DNA of 34,520 nucleotides from Sphingomonas sp. Root710 (lineage in GTDB: Bacteria > Pseudomonadota > Alphaproteobacteria > Sphingomonadales > Sphingomonadaceae): the NCBI RefSeq assembly GCF_001429065.1, contig NZ_LMIB01000003.1:1-34520 (forward strand), read 5' to 3'. The translations under genes were made by a program, and so were the position numbers. Every line of letters starts with the position of its first letter. Within the stretch, counting starts at the first letter, position 1. Positions 33,812 through 34,520 of the stretch are shown one piece after another. The notes beneath the pieces are model-generated. The model was given only the letters and a program-made list of their open reading frames with translations. It did no database searches and was not told where the DNA came from.

Positions 33812-34407
33812 ATGAAGCCCGCCCAACGCCGCATCCGTGAAAACCTGCTCCGCGGGGAGACCTCCTACGGGGTGGCTGTTCAGCTCGCCAGCCCGGACAT
33901 CGTGGAGATCGTCGGATATACGGGATACGACTTCGCCTGGATCGACGCCGAACATGGCGGCTTCGATCTCGGGGATCTTCGCGACCTGATCCGCGCTGCA
34001 GACGCCGCCCGCATCGACTCAATCGTTCGTGTGCCGAACCACGAGGAGACTTTCATCCAGCGCGTGCTGGACCTGGGTGCCAGCGGCGTGATGGTGCCCA
34101 AGGTCAGTACCGTCGAGCAAGGCAAGGCTGTCGTTGCCGCTACTCGTTTTGCACCGGCGGGCACCCGCGGCGCTTGCCCTTGCGGACGCGCCTTTGGGCA
34201 TCGAACGCAGAACTGGAGCAGCGAGTACCGGCAAGCAGATGAGGATGTGCTCGTCTTTGCAATCATCGAAGATAGGGCTGGCGTTGCGAACGTGGAAGCC
34301 ATCGCCAGCGAGTGCGGCTTCGACGGCCTGCTCTTCGGCCCCTTCGATCTCTCGATGGAGCTTGGACTGGAGGGCAATGTTCAGCACCCCGACCTACTGG
34401 CAATGCG
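33812..34407 (+). pseudogene. HpcH/HpaI-family aldolase, 3' end lost to IS6100
   Basis: The class II pyruvate-type aldolase begins at ATG 33812 (GGAGGAA upstream). Catalytic and metal residues by comparison with HpcH are His48 (EHGGF), Arg73 (RVP), Glu153 (IIEDRAG) and Asp179 (FGPFDLS). The family is about 255-265 residues; 198 are native. The IS6100 terminus then begins inside codon 199 and the frame reads through into it without a stop to the window end. The active site residues survive, but the C-terminal helices needed for the hexamer are lost, so activity is doubtful. Confidence 0.87.
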
Positions 34408-34520
34408 GGCTCTGTTGCAAAGATTGGCGGCAGTCACAGGTAGGCTGTCGCTCTGCGCCGATCAGGCGGCTGCTGCGAAATGGTGGTTGAGCATGTCCAT
34501 GGCCTCCGTCAGTGCCGAGG
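34408..34520 (-). mobile_element. IS6100-like element (IS6 family), 3' end, cut by window edge
   Basis: GGCTCTGTTGCAAA at 34408-34421 is the terminal inverted repeat. It is followed by the non-coding tail and the 3' end of a minus-strand transposase gene, matching the IS6100 right end as I know it. Orientation is the same as the left-edge copy, so the two are direct repeats. Confidence 0.9.
34462..34520 (-). CDS. IS6-family transposase, C-terminal fragment (runs off window)
   Basis: The minus strand encodes SALTEAMDMLNHHFAAAA followed by TGA at 34464-34462, the known C-terminus of the IS6100 transposase. The rest of the gene is outside the window. Confidence 0.88.
   Translation of the reverse strand, partial: SALTEAMDMLNHHFAAAA

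Overview
The window looks like accessory DNA from a GC-rich alphaproteobacterium, most likely a sphingomonad. The clues are a large TonB-dependent receptor, meta-cleavage genes in sphingomonad style, and heavy IS6100/Tn3/IS21/IS3 traffic. This is inference; no rRNA or housekeeping gene is present to fix the taxon. No RNA genes or CRISPR arrays were seen.

Both edges are pieces of IS6100-like elements in the same orientation (1-102 and 34408-34520). About 34.3 kb between them has the layout of an IS6-family pseudo-compound transposon. Each IS cuts a gene: an epoxide hydrolase on the left and an HpcH/HpaI aldolase on the right.

From about 1.2 to 23 kb lies a catabolic island. It holds a TonB-dependent receptor, a BphD/HsaD-type C-C hydrolase, an F420-type LLM oxidoreductase, an APH-like kinase with a small unknown protein, and fbiC (fused CofG-CofH) with npdG. 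These are followed by a LysR regulator divergent from a flavin monooxygenase and an extradiol dioxygenase. Then come cofE-cofD-cofC, an IclR regulator, the divergent hydratase / acylating aldehyde dehydrogenase / hydroxy-oxovalerate aldolase operon, and a PrpE-like acyl-CoA synthetase. Every recognised enzyme for making coenzyme F420 from 5-amino-6-ribitylaminouracil, tyrosine, a phospho-acid, GTP and glutamate is therefore interleaved with an aromatic meta-cleavage pathway. A reductase to recycle F420 and a likely F420-using enzyme are also present.

From 23.2 to 30.4 kb is a mobile-element graveyard. It contains a Tn3-family tnpA remnant (minus strand), a tnpA-only Tn3-family element with a frameshifted transposase, a two-ended IS3 remnant, and an intact-looking IS21-family istA/istB element. 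The last item is the C-terminal tail of a second TonB-dependent receptor.

From 30.5 to 34.4 kb a second catabolic block holds a HAPMO-like Baeyer-Villiger monooxygenase, an ABM-fold small protein, an HSL-type esterase and the truncated aldolase. A working model is as follows. The receptor imports an aromatic or polycyclic substrate, and F420H2 may drive a reductive step. Monooxygenase and dioxygenase open the ring, and the hydrolase splits off an acid that the acyl-CoA synthetase may activate. Hydratase, aldolase and dehydrogenase then deliver pyruvate and acetyl- or propionyl-CoA. The substrate itself cannot be read from the sequence.
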